A stretch of DNA of 44,252 nucleotides from NCBI GenBank assembly GCA_024225275.1, contig JAAEMS010000162.1, forward strand, positions 1 through 44,252. Reading direction: 5' to 3'. Of this stretch, positions 6,774 to 15,572 are shown one piece after another. The notes below the pieces were generated by a model. It was given only the letters and a program-made list of their open reading frames with translations, was not told where the DNA came from and searched no databases. How positions within the stretch are numbered: position 1 is the stretch's first letter; every line of letters starts with the position of its first letter. This DNA is from Actinomycetes bacterium. GTDB lineage: Bacteria > Actinomycetota > Acidimicrobiia > Acidimicrobiales > JAAEMS01. The position numbers were made by a program, and so were the translations under genes.

Positions 6774-7688
6774 TCAGTGCTCGGTGGAGACCGGTTCGCA
6801 GGGGTGGCATTCCAGGGCAAGAGTGGCGTGGTCGACCCCTTGGGCCGCCAGGGCCTGTTCGAGCTCGCTCGCCAGTTCCTGAGCCTCATGCAGGTCCGAC
6901 GGCTCGACAACCACATGGGCAGTTAGCGCGGTGGTGGCCGAGTCGAGGGACCACACGTGCAGATGATGGACCTCGACAACACCGTCGTGGCCCAGGATCA
7001 ACCCGTGAATGCGTTCGAGCTCGGTGGCCGACGGGCTGGCTTCGAGCAGGACCCGGGTGGTGGCCCACATGAGCCGGACCGCCTGGGCGACCACGACGGC
7101 CACCAGCACCAGCGAGACCACGGGGTCGACCCACAGGGCACCCCACCAGAGCGCCGCGAGGCCAGACAGGAGCACTCCGGCCGACCCACCGGCATCGACG
7201 GCCAGGTGGATGGACGCCGCCCGGGCGTTGAGATTCCCGTGGCCGTGACCGTGCAGGACGGTGGCGGAGGCTCCATTGATGAGCAGACCGATCAGGCCCA
7301 GCGCGATCACTCCGCCGGCCCGGAGCTCGACCGGTTGACCGAGCCGGCCGATGGCCTCGATCAGGATCCAGGCACCGGACCCCACAAGCAGAACCCCATT
7401 GAACTGGGCGCCGACGATCTCGATCCGCTTCAGCCCGTAGGTGAACGATTCACTCCCTCCCCGAGAGGCGAGACGGTGTCCGACCGCAGCCACCACGAGG
7501 GCGATGACGTCAGCTCCCTGGTGCACCGAGTCAGCGACGAGGGCGAGGCTGCCGAACAGGACCGCGCCCACCACCTGGACGACGAGGAGAATACCGTTGA
7601 GCCCCAGAGCGCCGTCGATGACCCGACCGGTTCCGGCAGAATCGTGATCATGGTCCGACCCCGAAGAGAGGGCGCCCCCAGCACTCAT
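6774..7688 (-). CDS. Cation diffusion facilitator (CDF) metal transporter
   Basis: The 304-residue protein has six membrane segments and a cytoplasmic C-terminal domain, the CzcD/ZitB-like CDF layout. Metal-site motifs in the membrane are ADSVHQGAD in TM2 and HLAVDAGGS in TM5. A His-rich N-terminus (SDHDHDS) and the loop HGHGHG between TM4 and TM5 are typical of zinc exporters. The C-terminal domain contains EVHHLHVWSLDS and ends in a Cys/His tail (LECHPCEP). The protein is expected to export Zn2+ or a similar divalent ion in exchange for protons. It is 9 bp from the GGDEF-EAL gene and probably in the same transcript. Confidence 0.92.
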   Translation of the reverse strand: MSAGGALSSGSDHDHDSAGTGRVIDGALGLNGILLVVQVVGAVLFGSLALVADSVHQGADVIALVVAAVGHRLASRGGSESFTYGLKRIEIVGAQFNGVLLVGSGAWILIEAIGRLGQPVELRAGGVIALGLIGLLINGASATVLHGHGHGNLNARAASIHLAVDAGGSAGVLLSGLAALWWGALWVDPVVSLVLVAVVVAQAVRLMWATTRVLLEASPSATELERIHGLILGHDGVVEVHHLHVWSLDSATTALTAHVVVEPSDLHEAQELASELEQALAAQGVDHATLALECHPCEPVSTEH

Positions 7689-7697
7689 GACCAGAGG

Positions 7698-9215
7698 CTA
7701 GCGAGCCAGCTGGGACGACGACGGAGCACCCGTCTGGCCGACCTGGCGTTCCCGCAGGTAACGGTGCAGATCAGTGGGCGACATCGGGCGGGCGAAGACA
7801 TAACCCTGGGCGATGCGCAGGTCGAGCTCGCGCAAGAGCTCGACCTGTCGTCGGGTCTCGACCCCTTCGACGACCACATCGAGGTCCAGCGACCGGCTGA
7901 CCTCGCGCATGGCCCGCAGCATGGCCATGTTCTCGGGCCGGCTGTCGGGATCCACCACGAGGGAACGGTCGAGCTTCACCAGGTCCACCGGCAAGGCTGT
8001 GAGATAGAGGAGTGGTGTGTTGGCCGTGCCGAAGTCGTCGACCGCCACGCCGTACCCGGCTGATCGCAGGTCGCCCAGGACGCGACGGGCATGGGCAAGA
8101 TCGAGAATGGGAAGACTCTCGGTGACCTCGATGCCCAAACGATCGGCATCGAGACCAGAGCGGGACAGGACCTCGAGCAGCCGACCGGCGGCGTCGGCCG
8201 GACCGATGTCGGCCGCTGACAGATTGATCCAGAAACGACCCTGGTAGAGATCCCCGAGATCGTGAGCGGCGCGAGCCACCGCTTCGACCACCGCCTCGAG
8301 TAGCCGATGGGTTTCACCCAGCCACTCCAGGGTGTCGATGAGCTCACCGGCGGGGATGACCCCATCGTCGGTCACCCAACGGGCCAGGGCTTCGAGCCCG
8401 ACGACCGCGCCGGTCTCGATGTCGATCTGGGGCTGGAACCGACAGACGATCTCGCCCGAATCGAGAGCCTGGGGCAGAGCCTTGAGGATGTCGCGCCGCA
8501 AGCGGGCTCCGAACTCGACCATCTGGTCACGGCCCGATTCCTTGGCCTGGTGGACGGCGATGTCGGCCTCGAGCAGGAGATCGTCGAAGGTGTGTCCGGC
8601 CTGACCAATGGCGTAGCCGACCGAGGCCCGGACCCGTAGTGGCCGTCCCCCCACACTGACCGGCGGATCGAGGCTCTCGCGCAGGGCACGGCCCAGACGG
8701 CGGGCCTGGACCTTGTCAGCGGGACCCAGGAGGAACACGAACTCGTCGCCCCCCAGTCGGCCGGTCAGGGGTGAACCCATCTCGTCCGCGATCCGACGGA
8801 ACCGTCCCGCGATCTCGACGAGGACCTCGTCACCGGCCCGGTGGCCGTAGGTGTCGTTGACCGCCTTGAACCGATCAAGGTCCACGACCATGACGGCATA
8901 CCCGTCGTCCAGCTCGAGCTCCGCAGCCCGCATGACCAGACTCTGACGGTTGAGCATCCCGGTCAGGCTGTCGGTCTCGACGCTGCGCAAGAGGCCGCGC
9001 TCGACGGCCCGACGATGGGAGGCGAGAGTGGCGACAACCACGGCCCCCACGCAGCCCACGACGGCCGCCACCACCAGCTCAGCCGCGGACCCGCGTCGCC
9101 AGAGGGCGTCGACGGCCAGACCCGCGGCAGCAGTCCCGGTCACGACGACGACCCCGACGAGGAGGCCGAGACCACCCCGGTCGAGCCGGCTGGCCGCAGG
9201 TGAGGTGCGCACCAA
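7698..9215 (-). CDS. Membrane-anchored GGDEF-EAL cyclic-di-GMP enzyme
   Basis: The 505-residue protein has two N-terminal membrane spans (about 15-37 and 46-64), a GGDEF domain (75-235) with the intact motif GGDEF at 155-159, and an EAL domain (245-495). No RxxD inhibitory site is seen five residues before GGDEF. The EAL domain keeps EAL (275-277), the Asn of WINLSAAD, EVTES, the DD pair in VDDFGTANTP, the Lys of VKLDRSL and EGVET, so phosphodiesterase activity is possible; loop 6 has ANTP in place of the usual G-x-S. It therefore could make and degrade c-di-GMP. A PilZ protein at 21494-21901 is a possible effector in the same window. Confidence 0.93.
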   Translation of the reverse strand: MVRTSPAASRLDRGGLGLLVGVVVVTGTAAAGLAVDALWRRGSAAELVVAAVVGCVGAVVVATLASHRRAVERGLLRSVETDSLTGMLNRQSLVMRAAELELDDGYAVMVVDLDRFKAVNDTYGHRAGDEVLVEIAGRFRRIADEMGSPLTGRLGGDEFVFLLGPADKVQARRLGRALRESLDPPVSVGGRPLRVRASVGYAIGQAGHTFDDLLLEADIAVHQAKESGRDQMVEFGARLRRDILKALPQALDSGEIVCRFQPQIDIETGAVVGLEALARWVTDDGVIPAGELIDTLEWLGETHRLLEAVVEAVARAAHDLGDLYQGRFWINLSAADIGPADAAGRLLEVLSRSGLDADRLGIEVTESLPILDLAHARRVLGDLRSAGYGVAVDDFGTANTPLLYLTALPVDLVKLDRSLVVDPDSRPENMAMLRAMREVSRSLDLDVVVEGVETRRQVELLRELDLRIAQGYVFARPMSPTDLHRYLRERQVGQTGAPSSSQLAR

Positions 9216-9236
9216 TGCCCATCGACCAGGATCGGG

Positions 9237-9506
9237 TCAGTTCAAGGGGAGAGCAGCTCGGAGATGGGGTCCTGGCTGGTGGCGACCCGGCCGCCCGTTG
9301 AGACCAGCCAGAGGCGGGCAATCCGGCTGTGCCGTTTCCTCACCCTCGCGGAAGACCGTCTGCCCGCCAACGAGATGCGCTTCGGTGACGTGCTTGGCCA
9401 GCAGCTCGATATCGCCGTCGGGCAAAGGCGCCAGATCGGAGCGCGCCTCAATGACTGGGCGATTCATCCCGAAAGGTCGGCGCCCTTGCCGCCCGAACCC
9501 TGACAC
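9237..9506 (-). pseudogene. Frameshifted remnant of a cyclic-nucleotide-binding (Crp-type) domain
   Basis: The first frame, from about ATG 9467, reads like the start of a cNMP-binding domain: DIELLAKHVTEAHLVGGQTVFREGEE. The pattern then breaks, and the next frame continues with RIARLWLVSTGGRVATSQDP, which is the following strand-turn-strand (normally xLWLVxxGxV). The switch occurs near 9330 and needs one extra or two missing bases. No further domain follows, so the gene is both frameshifted and truncated. The normal domain is about 110 residues and is often followed by a helix-turn-helix. Function is presumably lost. Confidence 0.55.
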
Positions 9507-9570
9507 TCAGCCCAGAGATTCCCTTCCCTGCCGTTCTGGTCAGTTGAGACTGGGAGCAGTCATTCGGGTC

Positions 9571-9586
9571 TGAATCACAATTGAAT
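9571..9586 (+). promoter_or_regulatory. Possible SARP-type direct repeat upstream of the BTAD regulator
   Basis: TGAAT occurs at 9571-9575 and again at 9582-9586, exactly 11 bp apart. SARP regulators of the AfsR/DnrI type bind short direct repeats with 11-bp period, and the gene downstream encodes such a regulator, so autoregulation is conceivable. Two copies of five bases is weak evidence. Confidence 0.25.
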
Positions 9587-9673
9587 ACCCGCGGGACCCA
9601 GAAGCGACCTAGAGTCGCAAACGGCAGAGCCGCCTATGAGAAGATCACGACGACACCCGAGCAGTGAGGCAGA

Positions 9674-10444
9674 GTGGAATACACGATCCAGGTCCAGCTC
9701 TTGGGTGGACTTGACCTGAAGGCCGAGAACAGGTCCATTCGTTTGCCGCGGGGCCAGGCCAAGCTTGCCCTGTCCATGCTTCTCATCGGAGCCCCCGGCA
9801 CGGTCTCATTCGATGCCCTGGCCGACGAGCTGTGGGGTGACTTCTGGCCCCACGACTCCAAGAATGGGATCCAACAGGTCGTCGCCAACCTGCGCCGGGT
9901 GATGAACCGGGCCCACCCGAATCTGGGCACCGAACTGGTCCGCACCGAACCGAACGGCTACCGCATCGACCTGGCAGCCGCGCAGATAGATGTCCGCCGT
10001 TTCGACCAGCTGTACACCAAGGCCCGATCCCACTACGACCCCCGCCAAGTGCTCGACTGTGTGGATGAGGCCCTCGGCTTGTGGCGTGGCAAGCCGTTCG
10101 GCGAGATAGACGGCCGCCATTTCATAAGGGCCGAAACCGCCCGTCTGCTCGAGATGTACCAAGACGCCTTCGATGTCCGTCTCCAGGCCCTCCTCACCTT
10201 GGGCCGGGCCGAAACCGCGGTCAGCGAGCTCCAGGCCCTTGTGCTCGGGACCCCACTGCGCGAACGCCGCTGGGAGCTGCTGATGCTCGGGTTGTACCGG
10301 CTGGGCCGTCAGCCCGAGGCCCTCCAAACCATGCAGCGGGTCCGCCATCTCCTGGCCGAGTTCACCGGGCTGCTCCCCGGCCCCGCCCTTCGACAGCTCG
10401 AGCAGAAGATCCTCACCCACGACGCCGCCCTCCTGGCATCCTGA
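9674..10444 (+). CDS. SARP/BTAD-family transcriptional regulator
   Basis: The 256-residue protein has an N-terminal winged-helix DNA-binding domain (residues about 5-95, with ALADELWGDFWPHDSKNGIQQVVANLRRVMN typical of the OmpR-like helix-turn-helix of SARPs) and a bacterial transcriptional activation domain (about 100-245, TPR-like, with EALGLWRGKPFGEI and ERRWELLMLGLYRLGRQPEAL). There is no ATPase or sensor domain, so this is the small SARP type. GTG 9674 is the start, with GAGG a few bases upstream. SARPs usually activate nearby secondary-metabolism or stress genes. The only clear neighbour in the same direction is a SnoaL-like gene 31 bp downstream. Confidence 0.9.
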   Translation: MEYTIQVQLLGGLDLKAENRSIRLPRGQAKLALSMLLIGAPGTVSFDALADELWGDFWPHDSKNGIQQVVANLRRVMNRAHPNLGTELVRTEPNGYRIDLAAAQIDVRRFDQLYTKARSHYDPRQVLDCVDEALGLWRGKPFGEIDGRHFIRAETARLLEMYQDAFDVRLQALLTLGRAETAVSELQALVLGTPLRERRWELLMLGLYRLGRQPEALQTMQRVRHLLAEFTGLLPGPALRQLEQKILTHDAALLAS

Positions 10445-10475
10445 GTCCACTCCCTGACCGGAAGGACCCGAGGCC

Positions 10476-10877
10476 ATGTCCGAAGCGGTGGTTCGCAGCT
10501 ACTTCGAAGCCTGCACGTCGGGATCGGCTGCCGACATCGCCCACCATTTCACCGAAGACGCGGCCATCTTCGACACCAACCACGCCCCCGTCGTCGGGGC
10601 GGTCACCATTGGTGACTTCTGGACCAAGATCCGGTCCAAGTGGGTGGGAGCCCGCTGGATCGTCGATACCTATGTGGGCGACGACCACGTCGGAGCCATC
10701 GAGTGGACCATGACCGGGACCGACGGCGACCGCCCGTTCGCGGTGCGAGGCTCCGAGCACTACCAGTTCGTCGAGGGCCGCATCCACCGGATCCGCCAGT
10801 ACTGGACATTCGACGCCAGCGCCCCCGGTTCCGAGCTCATCGACTACGACTACTCGTCCGACGATCGTTTCGCCTGA
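10476..10877 (+). CDS. SnoaL-like / NTF2-fold protein
   Basis: The 133-residue protein has the compact alpha+beta cone fold pattern of SnoaL-like proteins: an N-terminal helix VVRSYFEACTSGSAADIAHHFTEDAAIFD, a middle strand-rich part, and a C-terminal REHYQF-like strand followed by RIHRIRQYW. Members include polyketide cyclases, steroid isomerases and non-catalytic binders, so the reaction cannot be named. The ATG is preceded by GGAAGGA. It follows the SARP regulator by 31 bp, consistent with a two-gene operon. Confidence 0.82.
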   Translation: MSEAVVRSYFEACTSGSAADIAHHFTEDAAIFDTNHAPVVGAVTIGDFWTKIRSKWVGARWIVDTYVGDDHVGAIEWTMTGTDGDRPFAVRGSEHYQFVEGRIHRIRQYWTFDASAPGSELIDYDYSSDDRFA

Positions 10878-10888
10878 CCGGTTCGCCG

Positions 10889-12526
10889 TCAGTGGGCGGC
10901 CGCAATCTCCTTGGCCCACCCGTAGTCGGGTTTGCCGGACGGGCTTCGCCGTACTTCGTCGACTCGGATGACGAGCTTCGGCCACTTGTACCGGGCCAGG
11001 TGACCCTCGCAGGCGGAGACGAGCTCGTCGTCGGTGACAGTGGCACCGGCGTGCAGGTGAACGAGCGCCACCACCTCACTCCCCCACCTCTCACTGGGCC
11101 GCCCGCACACGATGACGTCCCAGACGGCCGGGTTGACCTTGAGGGCAGCCTCGACCTCCTCCGCAAAGATCTTCTCGCCGCCGGAGTTGATGGTGACCGA
11201 GTCGCGACCCAACACGTCGATACGGCCGTCTTCGAGCCACTGGGCCCGATCGCCCGGCACCGCGATCCGCTCACCGTCGATGACCGGGAAGGTACGTTCC
11301 GTCTTCTCGGCGTCGCCCAGATAGCCCAGCGGAACCCGACCAACCATGCCGAACCACCCGATCTCGGGATCACCCGGTTCGAGAACCCGGCCGAAGTCGG
11401 CCGCGACGACCAGGGCACCACGGCTGGGCTCGAAGACTCCGGTCGAGGCGGTGCCATCGGGTCGGGTGTCGTTTCGACCCTGGACGCCGGTCTCCGAGGA
11501 TCCGATGGAGTCGCGAATGAGCAAGCCAGGGAAGGTGTCCGAGAAGGTCTGTTTCAGGCCGGCCGAGAGTGGAGCCCCGCCGCTTATCAACATCTTCAGC
11601 GAAGAGAGGTCGGCGTCGTCGGTGGTCATGGCGTGAAGGAGAGGCCGAGCGAATGCGTCGCCCACGATCTGGAGGTTGGCCACCCGCTCACGGCCGATGG
11701 TGTCGAGGACCGAGGTGGGGTCGAAGCGGGTGGGTTCGTCGCTGAGCACCACCGTGTGACCGAGTGAGAAGGCTTGGAGGGCGATCCACTGGGCCGCTCC
11801 ATGCATGAACGGTGCAGCGGTCAGCCATCTCGACGGTGTGCCGGTTCGCGCCCGCTCGGCCAACTCGTCGTAGGACTCGAACTCACGATCCTCGCCGCGG
11901 TTGAACCCACCCAAGGCACCAACGAAGAAGTCGGCCTGCCGCCACAGAACGCCCTTGGGCTGCCCGGTCGTGCCTCCGGTGTAGAGCATGTACAGGTCAT
12001 CGGGCGAGCAGTCATCGATGGCCGCGGGAGGGTGCTGGGTGACCACCGAGTACCACTCGGCGCCCGGCAACAGGTCCGCCCCGCTGTCATCCTCGACCTG
12101 GATCAACACCACGTCGTCAGGAAGCGAGCGGCGGATCTCGGCGACGTTCGGGGCAAGCTGGCCGTCGAACACGATGGCCCGGGCGCCGGCGTCGGCCACC
12201 ACATACTCGAGCTCCTCGGCCACGTACCGGTGGTTGACGTTGAAGGGGGCGGTCCGAGCCGCGAAACACCCGAGCATGGCCTCGAGATAGGCCGGGTGGT
12301 TGTGGAGCAGCAAGGCCACCGCGTCCTGGCCCTTCTCGTGACCAGCGAGGCCGGCCCGATCTCTGTGACACCCCAGGCCCTGGGCCGACAGGAACCCACC
12401 CACCGAAGCCGACCGGTCGATCAACTGCCGGAAGGTCCATCGCTGGTTCCGGTGAACGAGGGCCTCACGATCGGAAACCGCATCAGCGACGGCCGCCAAC
12501 ACACCGATCAGGTTGAATTCGGTCAT
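10889..12526 (-). CDS. Acyl-CoA synthetase (FadD-type AMP-forming ligase)
   Basis: The 545-residue enzyme belongs to the ANL superfamily. The phosphate-binding loop is YTGGTTGQPKG, the adenine region is SIGSSETG, the hinge region is DVLGRDSVTINSGGEKIFAEEVE, and the catalytic Lys is in SPSGKPDYGWAK near the C-terminus. It resembles actinobacterial FadD enzymes of the FadD17/FadD19 class that activate fatty acids or steroid side chains, using ATP and CoA. The substrate is not decidable here. It is a single gene convergent with the SnoaL gene, with 11 bp between stops. Confidence 0.93.
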   Translation of the reverse strand: MTEFNLIGVLAAVADAVSDREALVHRNQRWTFRQLIDRSASVGGFLSAQGLGCHRDRAGLAGHEKGQDAVALLLHNHPAYLEAMLGCFAARTAPFNVNHRYVAEELEYVVADAGARAIVFDGQLAPNVAEIRRSLPDDVVLIQVEDDSGADLLPGAEWYSVVTQHPPAAIDDCSPDDLYMLYTGGTTGQPKGVLWRQADFFVGALGGFNRGEDREFESYDELAERARTGTPSRWLTAAPFMHGAAQWIALQAFSLGHTVVLSDEPTRFDPTSVLDTIGRERVANLQIVGDAFARPLLHAMTTDDADLSSLKMLISGGAPLSAGLKQTFSDTFPGLLIRDSIGSSETGVQGRNDTRPDGTASTGVFEPSRGALVVAADFGRVLEPGDPEIGWFGMVGRVPLGYLGDAEKTERTFPVIDGERIAVPGDRAQWLEDGRIDVLGRDSVTINSGGEKIFAEEVEAALKVNPAVWDVIVCGRPSERWGSEVVALVHLHAGATVTDDELVSACEGHLARYKWPKLVIRVDEVRRSPSGKPDYGWAKEIAAAH

Positions 12527-12652
12527 CTGTCCCCCGTGATTGCCTGAGCGGGCGAGCGTACAGCGGCACGGGAGTCACGAGAAGGGACGGATCGGCTCAA
12601 GACTCGACGCTCACCTGTCGATGGGTATCAGCGAAGGAGAGGCAACGGGACG

Positions 12653-13249
12653 ATGATTCGAGCACGACAGGCATCGGGCGACCGAGGCGGCACCCTGGTG
12701 GAAGCCGCCATGGTGACGCCGGTCTTCCTCTTCGTGCTGTTCGGGGTCATGGAGTACGGACTCGCCTACCGCGACAACCTGACGGTCGCCAACAGCACTC
12801 GGGACGCGGCTCGTGTGGCCACCACCGGCGGCAATTCCGCCGACGCCGACTACGGCATCCTCCAGCAGATCTCCGACGACATGGACGTGATGGGGCATGA
12901 CACCATCGACCTGATCGTGGTGTTCAACGCCGGTGGCCCGAGTGGATCGGTGAAGGGCGAGTCGACGACCGACCTCGCCGCCTGCAAGAGCGGCACCTCG
13001 GTGACCGGAGTGTGCAATGTGTACACCTCTTCCGATCTGGAACGACCCCTGAGCGACTTCGGATGCCTCACAACCGGCTCACTGGACAGCCTGTGGTGTC
13101 CGATGAACCGAAGCGTCGCGTTCAGCGACCCTCCGGACTACATCGGTGTCTACCTCGAAACGACCCATGACTACGCGACGGGCATGTTCGGAGACAGTGT
13201 CACGATCTCCGATGAAACCGTCATGAGAATTGAGCCCCAGCTCCGATGA
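12653..13249 (+). CDS. TadE-family pseudopilin-like protein (first of two paralogues)
   Basis: The 198-residue protein starts with a short basic region, then GGTLVEAAMVTPVFLFVLFGVMEYGLAY, the TadE N-terminal transmembrane segment with the Glu of the pseudopilin motif. The remainder is an extracellular domain with a pair of Cys (ACKSGTSVTGVC and others). TadE proteins are membrane-anchored components of the Flp/Tad pilus or secretion machinery. The stop overlaps the next ATG by 4 bp. No TadA ATPase or TadB/C genes are in the window, so these may serve a Tad system elsewhere or act independently. Confidence 0.88.
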   Translation: MIRARQASGDRGGTLVEAAMVTPVFLFVLFGVMEYGLAYRDNLTVANSTRDAARVATTGGNSADADYGILQQISDDMDVMGHDTIDLIVVFNAGGPSGSVKGESTTDLAACKSGTSVTGVCNVYTSSDLERPLSDFGCLTTGSLDSLWCPMNRSVAFSDPPDYIGVYLETTHDYATGMFGDSVTISDETVMRIEPQLR

Positions 13250-13869
13250 AGAGGCAACCCGAGCTCGAGTCGAGCTCATCTCGCCGAAGCCGGGAAGATC
13301 GCGGCATCGCCCTGCTCGAGTTCGCCATGATTCTGCCCTTCCTGATGGTGTTGGTGACCGGGGTACTCGAGTTCGGCTCTGCGTTCCGCGACTCCCTCAC
13401 CGTCTCCAATGCACTACGTTCCGGTTCCCGGGTGGCCTCGAACTCAGGCGATGAACGCCTCGCCGACTACGGGATGATCAAGGGGCTCGAAGCCGCCATC
13501 CGCGACGTGGCCGACAGCAAGATCAACCGGATCGTGGTCTTCGACGCAGCCACGCTCACCGAGCCTCCCGCGGCATGCAAGGCCGGCACCTCGGTCGCTG
13601 ACGTGTGCAACGTCTACGACCCTTCTGACTTCTTGCGGCCCCAGGCAGACTTCGAGGCCCTCAGCCCCTTCGACCCCGACCTCTGCCATCCGACCGCTCC
13701 GGACGCGGCATGGTGCCCCCTCGAGCGCAGCACCGACCAGGCCACCGGCACCGACCGGATAGGAGTCTGGATCGAGGTGTTCCTGCCCTACCGGACCGGC
13801 CTCTTCCCCGGGTCGGGCCTCACAGTGACCGACTCAGTCATCATGCGTCTCGAACCGGAGATCCAGTGA
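13246..13869 (+). CDS. TadE-family pseudopilin-like protein (second paralogue)
   Basis: The 207-residue protein repeats the architecture of its upstream neighbour: a basic start, the membrane segment IALLEFAMILPFLMVLVTGVLEFG, the FRDSLTVSNALRSGSRVAS segment and a Cys-containing extracellular part (ACKAGTSVADVCNVYDPSDFLRP) aligned to ACKSGTSVTGVCNVYTSSDLERP in the first copy. The pair therefore arose by tandem duplication and has diverged well. It overlaps the upstream gene (ATGA) and the downstream TadG-like gene (GTGA), so all three are translationally coupled. Confidence 0.88.
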   Translation: MKRQPELESSSSRRSREDRGIALLEFAMILPFLMVLVTGVLEFGSAFRDSLTVSNALRSGSRVASNSGDERLADYGMIKGLEAAIRDVADSKINRIVVFDAATLTEPPAACKAGTSVADVCNVYDPSDFLRPQADFEALSPFDPDLCHPTAPDAAWCPLERSTDQATGTDRIGVWIEVFLPYRTGLFPGSGLTVTDSVIMRLEPEIQ

Positions 13870-15569
13870 ACGAGAGCCCCACCCGAAGGTTCCGCGGCGA
13901 TACAACCGGCGACGAGGGCTACATCCTCATGTTGTCGACCCTGCTCCTCGTGCCCCTGATCCTGGTATCGGCATTCGCCATCGACTTGGGCTCCTGGTAC
14001 CTACAGGCCAACCGACTCCAGCGCGCCGCCGACGCGGCCGCGCTCGCCGGCGTCATCTGGCAACCCGACTTCGGCCTGGCCCAGGCTGAAGCCCTCGACA
14101 TCGCCGGCCGCAACGGGTTCACCAATGGTGTCGACGACATCACGATCACCGTCACCGATATCGACGACACCCAGCTCCGCGTCGAGATCGTGGACAACAC
14201 GGTACCCACCTTCTTCTCTCAGATCATCCGCCCCCACATCACCATCGGCCGGGCGTCTACCGCCGAATATGTGAGACCCATCCCGATGGGCAGCCCCGAG
14301 AACTTCCTGGGCAACGACCCGGCGGACTCGTCCATGCCCCAGCCGAACTACTGGCTGGCCACTTTCGGGCCCAACACCAACAAGGGCTCAGGCGATCGCT
14401 ACCACACCTACAACAACTGCGGTGGAGCCGACATCGGCTGCTCCGGAGGGCTCAACCAGGAGTTCGAACCCGACGGCTACATCTACACCACCAAGGTGAC
14501 GGCGCTCCAGGGCCAGCCCCTGAATTTCGAGATATTCGATCCGCTCCATCACAACTACGGGGACGAATGCACCGAGAAGGTGGGTTGGCTGTTCGATGAC
14601 GCCAGTGGGGAGACCTGGTACCAGGACAACTTCGAAGGGCCGGGTGCCCCGTTGGGCGAGTCACCACCCGAGCGTTTCGAACGAGGCAACACGACCTGGT
14701 GCTCGGGCGACAACGGGCTGAACGGCAACTACACGATGACCGTCATCGTGCGAGAACCGGACACCACCGCCTTCACCAACACCGACAACCCGATCGTGTG
14801 TGCAGTGAACTTCGAATCACTGGTTCCGTCCGACCAGGCCGACCTCGCCAGCCGACTGCTGGACAACACCCTCTACGGTGAACTTGCCCTACCGTTCCGC
14901 GACTACTTCCGGAACTGGATCACCTACTGCTCGATCCCCTCAGCGGCCGTCCAGACCGGTGACTACATCATCCAGGTCCGGACCAACGCGGACCAGTCCA
15001 ACCGCCCGAACAGCTACAACAATCCCGACTACAGCATCAACACTCAGGGCCGCAACCGATACTCGTTGCGCACCGGCTTCGGTGACAAGGACACCAACGG
15101 TGTGTGGTCGTCGGGGGTGACGCTGGCCGCCGAGGGACGCCTGCCCATGTTCGTCAACCGGCCTGGGGGCGACGGCATCCCGACCACGTTCCACCTGGCC
15201 CGCGTCGGCCCCCAGTACGCCGGCCAGCGCCTCACCCTCGATTTCTACGACATTGGCGACGGCTCAGCGTTGACCGTCGACGTGCACCCACCATCCGGCA
15301 CTACGTTCAGCAACTGTTCGTTCGATCGGGTCGGACACCCCACCAACCCGATCCCCATGTATTCGAGCTGTGGCATCAGCGTCAGCAGTGGCTACGGCAA
15401 CGGCGACGCCATGATCGCCCTCGTGGACCTGCCCACCGACTACTCGTGCAACACCGCCGATCCGTTCGACTGCTGGGTCACGGTGACGATGACCTTCTCC
15501 AGCACCCCGGTGGACACGACCACCTGGTCGGCGGCGGTCAGTGGTGACCCGATCCATCTGGTCGAATAG
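13866..15569 (+). CDS. TadG-like protein with large extracellular domain
   Basis: The 567-residue product starts at GTG 13866, overlapping the previous stop by 4 bp; the longer open frame from 13710 lies inside the TadE gene and is not used. Residues about 17-45 (GYILMLSTLLLVPLILVSAFAIDLGSWYLQ) are a TadG/TadE membrane anchor followed by the RLQRAADAAALAGV motif of TadG proteins. About 480 residues of extracellular sequence follow. They contain Cys residues and Asn/Asp/Tyr-rich stretches, and two similar halves each with a GxxP-type beta-domain cannot be excluded. No VWA MIDAS was seen. It would present a domain on the cell surface, probably with the two TadE proteins. Confidence 0.85.
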   Translation: MNESPTRRFRGDTTGDEGYILMLSTLLLVPLILVSAFAIDLGSWYLQANRLQRAADAAALAGVIWQPDFGLAQAEALDIAGRNGFTNGVDDITITVTDIDDTQLRVEIVDNTVPTFFSQIIRPHITIGRASTAEYVRPIPMGSPENFLGNDPADSSMPQPNYWLATFGPNTNKGSGDRYHTYNNCGGADIGCSGGLNQEFEPDGYIYTTKVTALQGQPLNFEIFDPLHHNYGDECTEKVGWLFDDASGETWYQDNFEGPGAPLGESPPERFERGNTTWCSGDNGLNGNYTMTVIVREPDTTAFTNTDNPIVCAVNFESLVPSDQADLASRLLDNTLYGELALPFRDYFRNWITYCSIPSAAVQTGDYIIQVRTNADQSNRPNSYNNPDYSINTQGRNRYSLRTGFGDKDTNGVWSSGVTLAAEGRLPMFVNRPGGDGIPTTFHLARVGPQYAGQRLTLDFYDIGDGSALTVDVHPPSGTTFSNCSFDRVGHPTNPIPMYSSCGISVSSGYGNGDAMIALVDLPTDYSCNTADPFDCWVTVTMTFSSTPVDTTTWSAAVSGDPIHLVE

Positions 15570-15572
15570 CCC

